Shown: positions 62,214 to 64,000 of the stretch, one piece after another
Layout: every line of letters starts with the position of its first letter
How positions within the stretch are numbered: the stretch's first letter is position 1
The notes under the pieces: model-generated
What the model was told of the DNA's origin: nothing
The model's input: only the letters and a program-made list of their open reading frames with translations
Database searches by the model: none
Source: Ancrocorticia sp047602305
GTDB lineage: Bacteria; Actinomycetota; Actinomycetes; Actinomycetales; Actinomycetaceae
Direction of reading: 5' to 3'
Length of the DNA: 64,000 bases
Assembly (NCBI GenBank): GCA_047602305.1
Contig: JASGHO010000001.1
Location: forward strand, 3,596,001-3,660,000
Made by a program: the position numbers and the translations under genes

Positions 62214-63350
62214 GTGGCCACAGAATACCAAGCAGAGATTGACTCTCTACGCAAGACTTTTCAGCAGATTTCCGCGGTGACCAATCCTGCGGAACTCAAG
62301 GCAAGCATCGCCCGGTTGACGGAAGAGTCCTCGGCGCCTGACCTTTGGGACGATCCCGAAAAGGCCCAGGTCGTGACATCCAAGCTTTCGCACACCCAGT
62401 CGGAGTTGGACAAGGTGACGAAGATGGAGGAGCGCATCGAGGATCTTTCCGCGCTCCTGGAGATGGCTCAGGAAGAGGGCGAATCCGATCCAGAGATGGC
62501 TCAGGAACTCTACGCCGAGCTCGATGGTGAGCTCGCCACCTGTTCCAAGGACCTCTCGGAGCTGCAGATTCGCACCCTGCTGGCGGGCAAGTACGATGAG
62601 CGCGACGCCGTCGTTACTATCCGTTCCGGTGCGGGCGGCGTGGATGCGGCGGACTTCGCGCAAATGCTCCAGCGCATGTACCTGCGTTGGGCCGAACGTT
62701 CGGGTTACGGCGCCAAGGTGCTCAACACCCATTACGCCGAAGAAGCGGGCATCAAGTCCACCACCTTCGAAGTGCACGCCCCCTACGCCTACGGAACTCT
62801 TTCCGTGGAAGCGGGTACCCATCGCCTCGTGCGTATCTCGCCCTTCGACAATCAGGGGCGCCGTCAGACTTCCTTCGCGGCGGTCGAAGTCATTCCGCTC
62901 ATTGAGCAGACCGACCACATTGACATCCCGGACGCGGATATCCGTATCGACGTGTTCCGTTCCTCGGGCCCCGGTGGTCAGTCGGTGAACACTACCGACT
63001 CCGCCGTGCGCATCACCCATCTTCCCACCGGTCTGGTGGTCTCGATGCAGGACGAAAAGTCGCAGATTCAGAACCGTGCGGCCGCCATGCGCGTGCTCCA
63101 GTCTCGCCTGCTGCTCATGAAGCAGGAGGAAGAGGCCAAGGAGAAGAAGGAACTCGCCGGCGACGTCAAGGCCTCCTGGGGTGACCAGATGCGCTCCTAC
63201 GTGCTCCAGCCCTACCAGATGGTCAAGGACCTGCGCACCGGTTTCGAAGCCGGCAACCCGGACAACGTGTTCGACGGCGACATCGACGGCTTCATCGACG
63301 CCGGTATTCGCTGGCGCGCCACCGGTGAGAAGGCAGAAAAGGGCGACTAG
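62214..63350 (+). CDS. prfB: Peptide chain release factor 2
   Basis: RF2 ends translation at UGA and UAA. The 378-residue protein has the stop-recognition SPFDNQGRRQTSFAAVEV region and FRSSGPGGQSVNTTDSAVR near residue 247, with GGQ for peptide release. I put the start at the GTG at 62214 (VATEYQAEIDSLRKTF). The reading frame runs through without the +1 frameshift site that controls prfB in many other phyla, as usual in actinobacteria. It precedes ftsE by 14 bases. Confidence 0.94.
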   Translation: MATEYQAEIDSLRKTFQQISAVTNPAELKASIARLTEESSAPDLWDDPEKAQVVTSKLSHTQSELDKVTKMEERIEDLSALLEMAQEEGESDPEMAQELYAELDGELATCSKDLSELQIRTLLAGKYDERDAVVTIRSGAGGVDAADFAQMLQRMYLRWAERSGYGAKVLNTHYAEEAGIKSTTFEVHAPYAYGTLSVEAGTHRLVRISPFDNQGRRQTSFAAVEVIPLIEQTDHIDIPDADIRIDVFRSSGPGGQSVNTTDSAVRITHLPTGLVVSMQDEKSQIQNRAAAMRVLQSRLLLMKQEEEAKEKKELAGDVKASWGDQMRSYVLQPYQMVKDLRTGFEAGNPDNVFDGDIDGFIDAGIRWRATGEKAEKGD

Positions 63351-63364
63351 GCCGAAGTGGACTC

Positions 63365-64000
63365 ATGATCAAGTTCGACAACGTAACGAAGCTGTACCAG
63401 AAGGGAGCCCGACCGGCTCTCGACTCCGTCAGTCTTGAAGTAGAGCGCGGCGAATTCGTCTTCCTCGTGGGTCCCTCCGGCTCCGGAAAATCCACCATGC
63501 TGTCGCTGATTCTGGCGCAGGAGCGGCCCACCTCGGGCCGCGTGCAAGTGCTTGGCAAGGACCTGGCCACGGTGTCCGCGCGCCGCGCCCCGCTCCTGCG
63601 CAGGCAGATCGGCATGGTGTTCCAGGATTTCCGCCTCTTGGCGGACAAGAATGTGTACGACAATGTGGCGCTTGCCTTGCAGGTGATCGGCGCTCCGCGC
63701 CAGCGTATTGCCACGGACGTTCCCGGAGTGCTCAAGCTCGTGGGCCTGGAAGGCAAGGAGAAGCGTCAGATGCATGAGCTCTCCGGCGGCGAGCGCCAGC
63801 GTGTGGCCATCGCCCGCGCCATGGTGAACGACCCGCAGATCCTGCTGGCCGATGAGCCCACCGGAAACCTCGATTCGGATACCGGACTATCGATTATGCG
63901 TCTGCTCAATCGCATCAATAGCCACGGCACCACCGTGGTGATGGCCACCCACGATCAGACGATCGTCAACCAGATGCGCAAGCGCGTGGTGGAACTCAAG
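63365..64000 (+). CDS. ftsE: Cell-division ABC ATPase FtsE (runs off the right edge)
   Basis: FtsE with FtsX activates peptidoglycan hydrolases at the septum. The visible 212 residues include Walker A FLVGPSGSGKSTMLSLI near 36, MVFQDFRLLADKNVYDNVA, the signature LSGGERQRVAIARAMV near 140, Walker B ILLADEPTGNLD and H-loop VVMATHD. The prfB-ftsE-ftsX order is typical of the phylum. Only the last few residues are missing. Confidence 0.94.
   Translation, partial: MIKFDNVTKLYQKGARPALDSVSLEVERGEFVFLVGPSGSGKSTMLSLILAQERPTSGRVQVLGKDLATVSARRAPLLRRQIGMVFQDFRLLADKNVYDNVALALQVIGAPRQRIATDVPGVLKLVGLEGKEKRQMHELSGGERQRVAIARAMVNDPQILLADEPTGNLDSDTGLSIMRLLNRINSHGTTVVMATHDQTIVNQMRKRVVELK

Noticed and set aside
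62160..62300. A programmed frameshift in prfB
   Set aside because: The frame is continuous from the GTG start; no in-frame UGA with a slippery CUU precedes the conserved part.

Overview
The window is chromosomal DNA of a moderately high-GC actinomycete, probably close to the Actinomycetaceae. This rests on gene families and neighbourhoods typical of actinobacteria: the AdnA/AdnB repair nuclease, DUF3107 and DUF3117 proteins, a tad pilus cluster, prfB next to ftsE, and a set of methyltransferase, Mrp, DUF1003 and MgtE-like genes. The genus cannot be fixed from the sequence alone.

Layout. 1-10 kb is housekeeping: a sugar phosphomutase (cut by the left edge), purine nucleoside phosphorylase, DapE, a LOG-family protein, DUF3117, O-methyltransferase, Mrp ATPase, DUF1003, an MgtE/CBS protein and an aminopeptidase P. 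10.3-14.8 kb is an iron-siderophore ABC importer behind two tandem palindromic boxes of DtxR/IdeR type; a 194-bp insertion flanked by a 17-bp direct repeat lies between its second permease and its ATPase. 15-19 kb is accessory DNA: three copies of an 84-bp MITE-like repeat, a DUF559-type protein, an orphan HicB-like protein, a DUF4143 ATPase preceded by 23-bp tandem repeats, and an IS1634-type transposase remnant.

19-41 kb is a large type III-D-like CRISPR-Cas island. Array 1 has 46 repeats and array 2 has 54. Between them a leftward operon encodes a predicted membrane SAVED effector, a small unknown protein, an HD-less Cas10 with an intact GGDD, a Cas7-Csx10 fusion, a Cas7-Cas7 fusion, Csx19 and a TIGR03986-type RAMP protein. 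A divergent rightward operon encodes Cas6, a reverse transcriptase-Cas1 fusion and Cas2. This predicts spacer capture from RNA, guide processing by Cas6, RNA targeting by a complex with fused backbone subunits, and cyclic-oligoadenylate signalling to a membrane effector. Both arrays are read leftward from conserved leaders on their right. Their leader-distal ends carry a second conserved module: a 45-residue basic/hydrophobic microprotein gene between two RNA hairpins, reading head-on into the array. I consider this module the best candidate for something undescribed.

41-64 kb returns to core genome: an amino-acid permease, a PHP phosphoesterase, a TetR regulator, a tandem-repeat block, a DEAD-box helicase, DUF3107, adnAB, a phosphotransferase-like protein with altered catalytic motifs, a class IV aminotransferase, the tadABC-pilin-TadE cluster, prfB and the start of ftsE (cut by the right edge).
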